DNA of 64,000 nucleotides from Rhododendron vialii (taxonomy: Eukaryota > Streptophyta > Magnoliopsida > Ericales > Ericaceae), in assembly GCF_030253575.1 (NCBI RefSeq), contig NC_080557.1, positions 35,723,001 to 35,787,000 of the forward strand, read 5' to 3'. This document shows, one piece after another, positions 30,911 to 42,310 of this stretch. The translations under genes were made by a program, and so were the position numbers. The stretch's first letter is position 1; each line of letters opens with the position of its first letter. Under the pieces are notes generated by a model. It had not been told where the DNA came from. It saw nothing but the letters and a program-made list of their open reading frames with translations, and ran no database searches.

Positions 30911-31690
30911 TCAAAATCTCTATATCTGGACTTAGATCTCCTGTACTGTTATCCCTTGTCCCTCGTCTCTATCATCCCACTCTTTAAACAGGATCCGGGG
31001 ACTTTGTAATGAGTATTTCAATTGTCTATCTTAGCAATTAATGGTTTGAATTCAAAACAAATTTTTTCAGGGAAAAGTTTTTTTTTTAATCCGAACTATT
31101 AAAAACACTTTTGGCCGCCTGAGTTGTAGGAATTTATGCAAAAACTTGAAATGAAATAGTGATGACAGGAGTCTTGAAAAAATGAAACAAAATGGTACAA
31201 ACAGGATTTGAACTCTAGTGCAGGGTTCCACCACCCCACCATGGTGCACGCATAGGGTTTTTTCAACGTTTACTGATTAATTTTTTTTTTTTGGTATTTT
31301 TGAAACGGAGTGGCATGTGTTGTTTGGCTTAATAAGCCAAATGATTTTTTTTTTTTGTCTTTATTCAAATTTTATTCGCATTTGTTAGTTATTCGTTAAT
31401 TTTTTGTGGATTATTGCTTTGTCATGACGAGAGAAATCTAAAATGTAAAAAATTAAGACCGAAATCCAATTTTTTTAATAAAGACAAAAAATTTGACTTA
31501 TTAACTTATTTTTGTCTTTATTCAAAAAAATTTATGTTTTGGGATTAATTTTTAACTTTTTAGAATCTTCTCATTATAACAAAGAATTCACAAAAAAACT
31601 AACAAATATAAAAAAAAATTAAATAAGAACAAAAACATAAGGGCATTGATAATGGCACTCCCCATGAGTGGCAAAATCAATTCTATATAA

Positions 31691-31950
31691 GGATTGATAA
31701 TGTCACTTTCCAAATTGATAACCGCACTCCCCTTTGGGAGTGGTATTATAAATTTGGAAAGTGACATTATAAATTTCAAAAAATAAACCATTTAGCTGAT
31801 CTCCTACAATTTTCATATAGGGATTGATAATGTCACTTTCCAAATTGATAACCGCACTCCCCTTTGAGAGTGGTATTATAAATTTGGGAAGTGAAATTAT
31901 AAATTCCCAAAAATAAACCATTTGGCTGATCTCGTACAATTTTCTGTTTG
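31691..31950. repeat. Two tandem 130-bp units, each an inverted repeat
   Basis: Units start at 31691 and 31821 with GGATTGATAATGTCACTTTC. Inside each, GATAATGTCACTTTCCAAATT is mirrored by AATTTGG(A/G)AAGTGA(C/A)ATTAT about 45 bp later. It ends about 215 bp upstream of the ASHR2-like ATG. Confidence 0.85.
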
Positions 31951-32166
31951 TCCAACTCACGGTCCACTAACAGAGGGACAGAAATCCGATACATCTTCCT
32001 AACGGAAGGACTATTGGTGGCATTCTAGTAAACAAAAGCATCGAAGCGTTATCTCAAAAGAAAACAAGGAGTGCCACTGCAATTCATCTTCCACACTCTA
32101 CTTGGCCTTCGCAGCGGCGGCGGCGGCGAAGTCCAGCTAAACCCCACAACGCAAACAACTCGACTC

Positions 32167-33396
32167 ATGTCAACAACGGCGGAACACGGCGGCGCTCAGA
32201 ACACCGCCGTAACCCATATCCAAGGCAGAGGTCGAGCAGTAATCGCATCAAAGCCCCTAAAAGCCGGCGAAATCGTCCTCAAAGACTCCCCCGTCCTCCT
32301 CTACTCTGCCCTCCCACTAAACCCCCGCCGCGGCGGCGCCGTTTACTGCTCCCACTGCTTCAAAACCCTGCCGAACCCTGACCCTCCCTCCGCCCTCCCT
32401 TGCCCTCTCTGCTCCTCCTCCGCCCTCTTCTGCAGCCCCGCATGCCTATCCACCGCTCTCCAATCCTCCCACACCCCCTGGGCCTGCCAAACCCTAACCC
32501 GCCTCCGAAACTCCCCTCCCTTGCGCACCGAAGAGCTCCAGGTCCAGGCCCGGTTCCTCGTGGCCGCGTACAATCTCTCCAGGGTATCCCCTCCCGATTT
32601 CCAAAGAGTCTTGGGCCTTGATGGTGGGTGGTCCGGTTGCCGGCCGGACGCCGACGCCGTCTTCCTCCACTCTCTCATCACTTCCCTCTGTGACGGCGAG
32701 CAAGTGATGAGTTTTTTTACAATGGAGGTGACGGCGGCGTTGCTGGCGAAGGACAGGGCGAACGCATTCGGTTTGATGGAGCCGTTTGGGGATAAAGGGG
32801 AGAGGTCCGTTAGGGCTTACGGCATATACCCGAATGCTTCGTTTTTTAACCATGATTGTTTACCGAATGCTTGTAGGTTTGATTATGTGGATTGTAATAC
32901 TTCTGCTGCTGCTGCTAATGGAAGTATTTGTAACACGGATGTAGTTGTGAGGGTGATTCACGATGTTCCTCAAGGGAGGGAGATATGTTTGAGTTATTTT
33001 CCGGTGAATCTCAAGTATTCGGAGAGGCAGCGGAGATTGAAGGAAGATTATGGTTTTACTTGCACTTGTGATCGGTGTAATGTGGAGGCGAACTGGTCGG
33101 ATAACGAGGAGGAGGAGGAGGAGGAGGCGGAGGCGATGGAGGAGGATAATGATGAACTTATGGTGGATGAGGATGATGGGGTTAAAGAAGGAGAAGGAGA
33201 GGAGAGTGACTTTCCCCACGCGTATTTCTTCTTGAGGTACATGTGCAATAGAGAGAACTGTTGGGGCACATTGGCACCTCTGCCTCCATCGAATGGCACT
33301 CCGTCGAGTGTGATGGAATGTAATGTATGTGGGAACTTCAAGAAGAATGACGACGAAGGAGGAATGGACAGTGACGATGCATTAGAGGAGGAATGA
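32167..33396 (+). CDS. ASHR2: MYND/SET-domain protein, ASHR2-like putative methyltransferase
   Basis: An intronless 409-residue protein. I start at ATG 32167 (MSTTAEHGGAQ) because the frame upstream opens only with GTG. It has a split SET domain: RGRAVIASKPLKAGEIVL near residues 21-38, then a MYND zinc finger with Cys61, Cys64, Cys79, Cys82, Cys89, Cys93, His102 and Cys107. The SET core follows, with NHDCLPNACRFDY (228-240) and EICLSYF (Tyr277). A post-SET cluster (CTCDRC, 299-304) and a late CysCys pair (Cys385, Cys388) follow. A poly-Glu/Asp insert (about 312-346) is coded by a GAG-rich run. The order matches SMYD-type enzymes and Arabidopsis ASHR2, an annotated lysine methyltransferase. 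NHDC replaces the classical NHSC; I believe this is normal for the subfamily. The substrate is unknown. Confidence 0.9.
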   Translation: MSTTAEHGGAQNTAVTHIQGRGRAVIASKPLKAGEIVLKDSPVLLYSALPLNPRRGGAVYCSHCFKTLPNPDPPSALPCPLCSSSALFCSPACLSTALQSSHTPWACQTLTRLRNSPPLRTEELQVQARFLVAAYNLSRVSPPDFQRVLGLDGGWSGCRPDADAVFLHSLITSLCDGEQVMSFFTMEVTAALLAKDRANAFGLMEPFGDKGERSVRAYGIYPNASFFNHDCLPNACRFDYVDCNTSAAAANGSICNTDVVVRVIHDVPQGREICLSYFPVNLKYSERQRRLKEDYGFTCTCDRCNVEANWSDNEEEEEEEAEAMEEDNDELMVDEDDGVKEGEGEESDFPHAYFFLRYMCNRENCWGTLAPLPPSNGTPSSVMECNVCGNFKKNDDEGGMDSDDALEEE

Positions 33397-35760
33397 GTAG
33401 TTTAGTGGTGACACCTAGGTAAGTTATTTTTAGCTCTCTTCCCCAAGTGAAAGCGCGAAGGAAACACCCTACACCATGTATGCTGATCTTGGTTTCCTGC
33501 TTTAGGTTCTAGGTTTCCTTGTTGCAAATTTGTATCTCTTTAACAAGGACTAGTTTCATATCTACTAGGTGCAAGTGCAAGTTGCAACTGCATCCTCTTC
33601 AGTTTCTTGTTATACATTATTTCTTTCGTAGTGAAGTGCAAATGCTGAAACCTTGCTGACATCTTGAGGGTCATGTCTAAGCTACTTTCAGATTCGCACC
33701 TGCATTACTGCATAGTTGGTTCATTATCTTGAGTAGTAGTATTATCAAGAAAATTGTTTTGCTCCTAAAATATTTCCCTTGTTACTTCCTATTTTAAGTA
33801 CCGGCACCGTAACCTTCAATTCAAAGGTCTGACCATACTGCAGTTTCTTAATTCAAAATGAGAGCAACCACTTGCAATATTACGCCCAAAATTAGGTCCT
33901 GTATTCGGACTAGCAATGGGGAATGGCATTACTCTCATGGCCTCACATCTCTTGAAGTTTAGATGTTTAAGAGAACATCGATTGCTACATTTTATGCTTA
34001 ACTATGCTTTCTGATGGTAAGGTATGATCACCACATAGAACGATTCATCAAGCCATTTTTCGCCTTAACTCCCTAAATAGGAATAGGGGTACTTTACAAA
34101 TTGGGGGTAATTTCTTCACACCTGACTGTAAAAGCCCTCTGGATACCTTAGTGGAGCTTTCTAACTAGCGGCCGGTTTCCTGCCACGTTAACATTTTCCC
34201 AGTGTGCGCGGAGCCCAACGAGGAAGATGTTGCCATGTTAGTGGTATTTCATTGGGTCAATAATGCTAATCCCTCTTTTGTGCTACTCCTACTCCTAGGG
34301 CGCGACCTGTAGTTTCTAAAGATTGCCCCCTCTGGGCTAGATGTTGGCCCAACCTACTATGAGGATCCCATATCCGGCAACTCAACCTATACGAAGGGCA
34401 TCAACACCCCTTCACTAGGTTGGAGCTATGAAGCTTACTTTCTTTCTATTAGAAAGGGAAAGTGCTTTTCAGCTGGTGCGTAGGAGCGCACTTCCATTTT
34501 CCTCGAATCACCTCTTAAATAATGTAATAACGTGATAGTTTAAAATGGGTACACAATGGAAATTTCAACAAAAATCTCATCTAAAATACTTAGAACAAAG
34601 GCATGTTTTTACTAGTCAGTAACGATGGTACATGTTTTAGGTTGACAAACAAACCCAAAAGAACATCAGTATTGATGTTTCATGTGTTGTACCTTGCGTA
34701 GTTTTCTATCTCTCAAGCTCGTGCGCAATAGAGACAGAGAAGCATCTAGTTCTTGGTAGCATGATGCCATGACTCAAAAGGGACAAACCCTCGTACTCAC
34801 CCCAGGTTTCTGTTTTATAAGAAAACCCCTAAAATTAGTCCAACAAGGAAGTTTTCAAATTTAAGGCACTTTCCTAACACATGATGTGTAAGGCTTCAAT
34901 TATTTTGTTCTTACCAAAGTCTTATTTCAGAGTAAAATTGTGTATACACAATGTTACTATTTTGACATGTTTATAAGCAATGATCTGGTATGGTGTTTCT
35001 GGGTATCGAGTAAATTGGGTCTTCACCTATATGATGGTTGATAAGATGTCCCATTGAAGTGCCTTACGTGTTTGATGAGTTTGCAATCTGAATCTGCAGC
35101 CGCAACATGAGAGGAAAATTATTGTAAAAAAGCCTTCCATCAACGTGTTTCCAATGAAGGATTAAGAAAATCCATCTAGCTTTAGTTTTCACCTCTCTGT
35201 CATTGCTGTCCTCTTGCCTTGTATTCGATTGTGTTGGCTGCTCACTTTCTTGCCCATGGAAAATAGAAGTTCGATTTGGGAATCTTGAAGTTGAATTTTC
35301 AAATTAATTACTGAGATTGAATTCTGTTTTGGGTTTAGGTTCTCACAGTCGTATGTACATGTATTTTTCTTCTGACAGGTGATGTTCGCACTCAGGCGAT
35401 GAGCTTTAGGGAGATGGTTCGGATGTTCTTCTTGTAGTCTTCTGGTGGTATTTTGTGCTGCTTTTCTTCGATCTTGGTCGTTGGTGGAGTTGGCTTGATT
35501 GCGAGTATCTGTGAAGATTAAAATGGATAGCTACATGATAGAACATCTCTTGATTTTGTATTCTATACTAGTTGTTCTTTTGTTGAAATTACAAGTTTGC
35601 GATGTACTATTGTTCTTAGGAAAATTTGCTTGTCAAAATGGATTGCTACCGGATGGATGTCTTGATTTTGCATTATGTTCTTTTTGTGGTGAAATTAGGA
35701 GTTTGAAATGTATTCTTCTTAGGAGAATTGGTTGGATGCATTTTTAGCTTGGCATTATTG
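33397..35760 (+). other. 3' region of the ASHR2-like gene with possible 3' UTR intron
   Basis: After the stop at 33394-33396, CACCTAG|GTAAGTTA at 33418 is a good donor and TTTTCTTCTGACAG|GTGATG at 35378 a good acceptor. A 3' UTR intron of about 1.96 kb is therefore plausible. No further gene is recognised. The GC-richer 34.1-34.4 kb part looks like unidentified repeat sequence. Confidence 0.35.
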
Positions 35761-36720
35761 GACTTGCGTTTTTTTTTTTTTTTTTTTTTGCTACAAAGAC
35801 TAAATCACTATTAACGTTCTCATTCCCTTTTTTCCACGAGGGAACTTTATTGATATGTATTAAACTCAAGTTATTTCTAAGAATTTCTCCTCGGATATAC
35901 TTCGGTCTTTTTTACAAAAAATAAATGTGTCGTCTCTCTCGTCACTTGGACCATGCAAAGCTGGATCAAAAAATGAAAAAAACTTCTCTCTCTGCTCGAT
36001 TGCTCTCGCTGTATTTACCCTAGTTGATTGTCTAATGAAAGTGCCAAAAGAATTGGCAGAAGGAACACGGCCAATTTATTCAATACTGTCGGAGTATCAT
36101 GTGACATTGCCTATGCGGTACTCTTTAGAAATAAAATATCGCCAGCACACAATATTGGCATGTGACATTGCCTATGTGGTACTCTCTAGAAATAAAATAT
36201 CGCCAGCACACATTATTGGTCACTGTTCGTCTTCCAACCACCCAACAAAAGTAAATGGTAATACCCTTATCCAAAATTTATACAGAAACATAAATGGTCG
36301 AAAGTATCATAATCCGATTATGGTACTCCAGTAGCGCTAAATAAGAACACAAGAAGTTTTAACAGAACTTGCTCGAACCCCAAACCAGTTCTAAGAGCTG
36401 ACCGTAAAATTTCAGTGAAATTTGGGTCTCTGGATAGTAAATACAGTAGTGAACAGCAAAAATAAAAAATAAAAAATGAATTTTTTTAAATATATTTTTC
36501 AATGGCTACATGGATGCTAGTATGTTTGCCTTATACGTAGGAGGACTCGGTCAGAGAGTTTGTTAATTCGGACCGAATCACACCATCAACAGACTACTCC
36601 AAAAATAGACTGCTCGATCCAAAAATCACTGAATTCCGTCCACGTAAATGCTGTGGAGAGAGAGAGAGAGAGAGAGAATAGTTTTTGGGAAATCGAAACA
36701 AAATGGAACGAAAGGAAAGC
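35761..36720. other. Intergenic spacer between ASHR2-like and SKS-like genes
   Basis: It contains a poly(T) run near 35770-35788 and a tandem duplication of about 68 bp near 36096-36222 (TGACATTGCCTATG(C/T)GGTAC, AAATATCGCCAGCACACA). A (GA)n run lies at 36657-36679. No gene is supported apart from the short orphan frame that follows. Confidence 0.6.
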
Positions 36721-36724
36721 CGCG

Positions 36725-36793
36725 ATGGGAGGTGCAAGAAAGAAGGGCAAGCCGCAGAGCCATTCGCGGGAGTTTTTGTTAAGGAGGTTGTAA
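36725..36793 (+). CDS. Orphan 22-codon ORF, possible relict first exon
   Basis: ATG GGA GGT starts a basic 22-residue frame, MGGARKKGKPQSHSREFLLR and on to TAA. It follows a leader-like stretch with a GA repeat. It lies just upstream of the SKS-like TATA box, so it is probably outside that transcript. A GTAATT at the end could act as a donor, so it may be a stranded first exon, but I do not recognise it. Confidence 0.15.
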   Translation: MGGARKKGKPQSHSREFLLRRL

Positions 36794-36813
36794 TTGAGAC
36801 CATTCAAGTTGTG

Positions 36814-36820
36814 TATAAAA
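36814..36820 (+). promoter_or_regulatory. TATA box of the SKS-like gene
   Basis: TATAAAA within GTGTATAAAAAGAG lies 158 bp upstream of the ATG at 36978, implying a leader of about 125-130 bp. Confidence 0.65.
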
Positions 36821-36977
36821 AGAGATGATGGCATGACAGAAACATCTCAGTGCCGGAATAAGACATTCTCCCATTGTTCTTCTTCTTGTACATACAATAA
36901 CAAGAAGAAGAACACAATTTAGGGAAAAAAAGAAAAAAAAATCCTAAGGAAATTAAAGAGGTGAGAGCCAGGTAGTC

Positions 36978-38660
36978 ATGGGTCGCGCTTCGTTCGTGGT
37001 GGCTGTTGCTTTGTTATCGTGCCTTTGGGTTGGTCCGGCGGTGGTTCAGGCCGAGGATCCCTACCTGTTCTTCGAATGGCATATTACCTACGGCACAATC
37101 TCCCCCTTGGGCGTCCCCCAGCAAGGCATCCTCATCAACGGCCAATTCCCCGGTCCTAGGATTAACTGCACCTCCAACAACAACATCGTCGTCAACGTGT
37201 TCAACGAGCTCGACGAGCCATTCCTCCTGACCTGGTACGGCATTCAACAAAGGAAGAACTCTTGGCAAGACGGTACCCCCGGAACCATGTGCCCAATCCT
37301 GCCGGGTGCCAACTTCACCTACCATTTCCAGGTCAAGGATCAGATCGGGAGCTACTACTACTTCCCCACCACCGCCCTTCACAGGGCTGCTGGTGGGTTC
37401 GGTCCCCTGCAGGTCATGAGCCGTGATCTCATCCCTGTCCCCTTTGATACCCCCGCCGACGACTACAGTTTGGTTGTCGGCGATTGGTTCGCCAGGGGAC
37501 ACAAATCTCTCAAGAAGCTCTTGGACAGCGGGCGCTCCCTCGGCAGGCCTGATGGCGTCCACATCAACGGCAAGTCTGGCAAGGTCGGCGTCAATGCCGA
37601 ACCCTTGTTCACCATGGAGGCAGGCAAAACCTACAGGTACAGGGTTTGCAACGTTGGACTCAAGACCTCCGTCAACTTTAGGATCCAGGGCCACTCCTTG
37701 AAGCTGGTGGAGATGGAGGGTTCCCACACCGTCCAGAACCTTTACGAATCCCTCGACGTGCACGTTGGTCAATGCTTCTCGGCACTGGTCACCGCCAACC
37801 AAGAACCTAAGGACTACTACGCGGTTGTTTCTAGCAGGTTCAGTAGGAAGCCGATCACTGCCGTTGGCATCCTTCGTTATGCCAACGGAAAGGGGCCTGC
37901 CTCTCCTGAACTCCCACCACCCCCACCGGAGACTCCCACCGGCGCCATTGCCTGGTCCGTCAACCAGTTCCGCTCCTTCCGTTGGAATCTCACAGCGAGC
38001 GCTGCCCGTCCCAACCCTCAAGGCTCCTACCACTACGGCCAGATCAACATCACCCGCACCATCAAGCTGGTGAACTCCAAGGCTCTTGTGGACGGCAAGC
38101 TCCGTTACACCGTCAACGGTGTCTCCCACCTTGACTCCACCGCCACACCATTGAAGCTCGCTGAGTACTTCGAAGTCCCGGGCAAAGTGTTCGCGTACAA
38201 CCTCATGCAGGATGCACCCGAACCATCAAACAACAAGGTCGTTGTGGCCCCAAACGTCGTCAACGGAACCTTTCGCAACTTCGTGGAGATAATCTTCGAG
38301 AACCCCGAGAAGACGATTCAGACGTGGCACCTGGACGGGTACTCCTTCTTCGCAGTGGCGATCGAGCCAGGGAAGTGGAGCCCGGAGAAGAGGAAGAACT
38401 ACAACCTACTGGACGCGGTGAGCAGGCACAACATCCACGTGTACGCCGGTTCGTGGGCGGCCATCATGACAACGTTGGACAACGCCGGCATGTGGAACCT
38501 TAGGTCAGAGATGTGGGAGAATGCATACTTGGGACAGCAGCTCTACCTCAGCGTCCTCTCGCCGGCACGATCCCTTAGGGACGAATACAACGTACCGGAC
38601 AACACCCAGCTGTGTGGCATTGTCAAGGACTTGCCCAAGCCCGCTCCTTACACCATCTAA
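36978..38660 (+). CDS. SKU5-similar / L-ascorbate oxidase homolog (multicopper-oxidase-like)
   Basis: A single-exon gene for 560 residues. A signal peptide of about 25 residues ends VVQA before EDPYLFFEWHITYGTISPLG. Three cupredoxin domains follow, with family motifs ILINGQFPGPRINCTSNNN, DGTPGTMCPILPGANFTYHF and TWHLDGYSFFAVAI. The multicopper-oxidase copper ligands are gone: LTWYGIQQRKNSW replaces the HWHG site, GSYYYFPT the HSH site, and VYAGSWAAIMTTLDNAGMWN the HCHIxxH site. This is typical of the SKS/Bp10/NTP303 subgroup of extracellular, often pollen-expressed proteins, which are not oxidases. No GPI signal is seen at the C-terminus. Third positions are strongly C/G-biased, unlike neighbouring genes, and the lack of introns is notable. 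Tissue of expression is inference. Confidence 0.92.
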   Translation: MGRASFVVAVALLSCLWVGPAVVQAEDPYLFFEWHITYGTISPLGVPQQGILINGQFPGPRINCTSNNNIVVNVFNELDEPFLLTWYGIQQRKNSWQDGTPGTMCPILPGANFTYHFQVKDQIGSYYYFPTTALHRAAGGFGPLQVMSRDLIPVPFDTPADDYSLVVGDWFARGHKSLKKLLDSGRSLGRPDGVHINGKSGKVGVNAEPLFTMEAGKTYRYRVCNVGLKTSVNFRIQGHSLKLVEMEGSHTVQNLYESLDVHVGQCFSALVTANQEPKDYYAVVSSRFSRKPITAVGILRYANGKGPASPELPPPPPETPTGAIAWSVNQFRSFRWNLTASAARPNPQGSYHYGQINITRTIKLVNSKALVDGKLRYTVNGVSHLDSTATPLKLAEYFEVPGKVFAYNLMQDAPEPSNNKVVVAPNVVNGTFRNFVEIIFENPEKTIQTWHLDGYSFFAVAIEPGKWSPEKRKNYNLLDAVSRHNIHVYAGSWAAIMTTLDNAGMWNLRSEMWENAYLGQQLYLSVLSPARSLRDEYNVPDNTQLCGIVKDLPKPAPYTI

Positions 38661-40193
38661 ACAAATCAGAACAACTTTCTCTGCTCCACATTTCTCTGTT
38701 TCTAAGTGCATGTTTTTTTTTTTCTTTTTGAATACAATTTTGGAAACTAAGGGAGGGTAGATTGAGGTTTTTCGAGACGAGATTTACAGTGTTCCAGATT
38801 GTATATGGACATGCAATCCTGAATGAACAAAAAAGTCAGAAAGGGAGAGGAAAGAAACATTGTATTAGGGAGTGTGGAACAACACAGCTTGGCTGCTGAA
38901 TTATAATTATATATAATCGATGTATCGACCCTTTGTGAATAAGTTTTGGCTTCCTGTGTTTTGTATTTCGGATTACGCCGTGTTTTGCTTTTGATCAGCA
39001 AAGAAAAATTTCATGATTTCTCCTGTGTTTCCATGGATGTTGTGATGGGATAATTGGTCTTCTGTCTAATATTAATGCCTTTTGTAAGATTCTTGTTAAT
39101 ACTCCTAAATGATTAGAGTTCAAGGTTTAAAAGTGGATTTGGGATTTTGGAAGAACTAATGAGAATATATCATATACTGAGGGAATTGTTGGTTTCAATC
39201 TCCACAAATCATCTCACTTTTTCCTATCCTTTCTTGTTGGAACTATACATTGTCTTTTGGCAGAAGAAATATCTTCAACTTATTTTATGGAAATAAAATA
39301 ACTTCGCTCCATTCTGCTAGCTAGGATTTATTTTTTTATTTTTTTTTTGGGGGGGAGGGGAAGCGTAAGAAACTCCATTGATAGCTAGGATTACGACTCC
39401 AATGTCCAAATTCTGAAAATCACAAAACTGAGGATTCAAATGTGATAGTGATACAACAATCCATCCCAACTGTGGGGTGGGTTGATTCAGGTACCCATTG
39501 AGGGAAAAAAATGATAGATACTGTAAATTCACAAATCCATCTTCTTAAAAGATTTTCAACTGTACTTTTGAATGCTGGTGATCATCAAGCTAGCTAGTTA
39601 TAGCTTTGAGGTTAGCTCAAGTGGTTTGCACCCCTTGATTAATTTCATAGGATCAACTATTGCCAAAGTATCAGCACTTAGAATGCGAATTTTCAGTCAA
39701 CTTACTTTTAACAGAAGCTAAAAAGTTTTCTTTGATTCAGAAATGGCTTTTTCAGTCACAAGCTTTAATGTTTGAAGATCAGCAACAAAACAGATTCCCA
39801 AATAACGCGACAATGGTTGAGAAAAATGATACTAGCTTATTGAGTAAAGCAAGATGATGGTATATCGATCAGTCACAGTATAAGCCGTGAATCAGATGAA
39901 AAACTTTGAAAAGATTAGTGAAACTGGAGATGCATTAAAATCTTACTATATATTACACAACTCTAAACTTGCAGGAGACATAAACGTAGCATATATCCTT
40001 CTGGAGCTCATTTCCACACTGGACAGACTATAAGTTACACTAGATATCGCAAATTATAAATTAATGGAAAGGATAAAAAGGACACTATGAAAAACAATGA
40101 CAAGAATTTTTAGACGTTATTGTAATGGAAAAGGGGACTTGTGCATCAGGCAAAGATCTCTTCTTACTGGTATCAAATGGGGTTATATGCGAC
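38661..40193. other. Intergenic spacer between SKS-like and RHM genes
   Basis: The convergent 3' ends of the SKS-like (+) and RHM (-) genes face each other here. There is a T-run at 38713-38726 and a G-run near 39347-39360. A GAGGTTAGCTCAAGTGG-like word at 39608 could be a SINE scrap. No gene is seen. Confidence 0.6.
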
Positions 40194-42310
40194 TCAAGCA
40201 GTGAAGCTTTTCTTGTTGGGTTCAAAAACATACTTGACCAGCGATTCCTTAATAGACAACAACTCAGGGAATTCGTTCTTCAGTTTGGAGGCGTCCATTT
40301 CATTGTTGCTACGAGGGGCAACGATTACCTTGGCTTGTTCATCTAGCGTGAAATTAACCCACTTGAAGTTAGGGTTGATGTACTTCTTGTACATCTCGAG
40401 GATCTCATTATGGCTCACAACACCTGGGTTTGTGAAGTTCCATATGCCCCTCAAGTTCCTTTTGGCCATCTCAAGGGAAATGGGTAGCAGCTCATCCAAT
40501 ATGGACATGCTGTTGGGGATATTGACCACTTTGTCATATTTCGCAATTTTCGTGATGAAGTTCCGTGGATTGCTCAGATCAGATGATATTGGCATTCGGA
40601 CTCTGAGGGTGCACACATTGTCATATTCATTCAGAAGTTCTTCGACCTGGTTCGGAGAAAGGAAAAAAAGTTGGTTGATCTATGATCTATTTGCAAAATT
40701 TGAAGCTAATAAAATGAAGTAAGAAGGATGAAAGGAATTACCATGGCCTTGGTTTTTGAATAGAAGGAACCAATGAAATTGGGTTTGTCTTCTTCCTTGA
40801 ATCCAATGCCTGAACCTAATGGATGAGCATCATCATACTCAAAAATGCAACCAGTAGCAAAATTCACCATCAAAAGCCCATGCTCTCTGCAAACATCTGC
40901 CAAAGTTAGCGTGCCAACAACATTAGTGCGGATTGTCTCAGGTTTATGAGACTCACACCAATCCACGTTGGGTCGACCCGTCAGTCCAGCAGCATTGAGA
41001 ACGTGGGTGGGCCTAACACTCTGTATATCTGCCAACACCTGTGAACGCTCCTGTAAACGTCCTTTTCCATACTCAAACGGTATCTCTTGTTTCTCACATA
41101 GTTTCCCCAGAAGTCCACCAATCCAACCAGTTCTCCCATATATCAAAAACTTCAGAAGAGGTTTCTGATTTGTGGGATTGGTTTTAGGAACAGGAATCAC
41201 CATTCCCTTATGACTGGATTTGTATGCCACGTGAGAGGCGGCAAGAATACCAACATCAGATGCATTTCTTTCACTTCCTGGCATCATCAGCATTCTTGGA
41301 TGAGGGAGAAGCGCTCCAGAGACATCTCCCCACCAATCTGGATTGCTCAAATACCACTCCATGGTCTTCTTTAGGCCTTCTACCCATGTCGTCCTTTCTG
41401 ACCACCCCAAGTTTTTGAGCTTTTGGTGGTCCAAGAAGTACCTTTGGTCATTAAATGGCCTATTCTCCACAAACTTGATAACTTGATCTGCCTCCAACGA
41501 AAACAGTCTGCATATATCCTTGGCAACATCAAGCACTGTCCTTTCCTTATCTGTGCCGATATTGTAAACATGCCCAACTTCACCCTTGTGAAGAATGGTC
41601 TCAAAAGCCTCAGCAACATCCTCACAGTAGAGGTAACTCCTCACATTAGAGCCATCCCCATGAATCGGAAGACTCTTTCCTCTCATGGCTAAGAGGATGA
41701 ATTTGGGAATCATCTTTTCGGGAAACTGATTGGGTCCGTAAACGTTGTTTCCTCTAGTAGTTATTACGGGTAAACCATATGACCGTCCATATGCCATAAC
41801 AAGCATCTCAGCCCCAGCTTTCGTCGCAGAGTAAGGGTTTGTTGGGAGGAGCTGAGAAGCCTCATGATTTCCCACAAGTGCATCCTCATCTGTTTCTCCG
41901 TAAACCTCATCAGTACTCACATGAATAAATCTCTTTATTTGTTGGCCAGTGACTTTACAAGCTTCTAAAAGGACATGGGTGCCGTAGATATTGTTTTTGG
42001 TGAACTCAAAACTATTTCCAAAGGAGTTGTCGACATGGGTTTGGGCTGCAAAATGCATAATTGTGTCGATGGATTCTGTAAGGAGAATGAAGTTGACAAG
42101 GTCAGCACTCCCAATGTCCCCCTTGATGAACTTGAAATTTGGGGATGATTGAGAGGGCCTGAGGTTTTTCAAGTTTGAACAGTAATCAAGCTTGTCCAGA
42201 ACAACGATTTTGTATTGAGGGTAGTTCCGGATAAGCCGGTTGGCAACATGGGATGCAATAAAGCCAGCAGCTCCAGTTATGAGGATGTTCTTGGGTTTGT
42301 ATTCAGCCAT
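40194..42310 (-). CDS. RHM: Trifunctional UDP-rhamnose synthase (RHM type)
   Basis: A 673-residue enzyme in two coding exons, 42310-40742 and 40646-40194, joined in phase at KAM|VEELL. It converts UDP-glucose to UDP-L-rhamnose in the cytosol, feeding pectin (RG-I) and flavonol glycoside synthesis. The N-terminal half is the UDP-glucose 4,6-dehydratase: NAD motif TGAAGFIA (12-19), catalytic T133-D134-E135 and YSATK (160-164). The C-terminal half is the epimerase/reductase: NADP motif GRTGWIG (392-398) and YSKTK (517-521). All key residues are present and the length matches plant RHMs. I start at ATG 42310 (MAEYKPKNIL); the codon two before it is TTG. A leader exon ends at 44683, giving a 2.36-kb 5' UTR intron. 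Which RHM paralogue it is cannot be decided. Confidence 0.95.

Noticed and set aside
32071-32166. 32-codon N-terminal extension of the ASHR2-like protein
   Set aside because: It opens with GTG, not ATG; translation most likely starts at 32167.
32343-33341. Several open frames on the minus strand of the SET-domain gene
   Set aside because: They are shadows of a GC-rich coding region and the (GAG)n run, and none has a conserved motif.
37014-38129. 371-codon open frame on the minus strand opposite the SKS-like gene
   Set aside because: It is the antisense shadow of a strongly C/G-ending coding sequence. It has no recognisable motif, and the plus-strand frame is a clear SKS family member.
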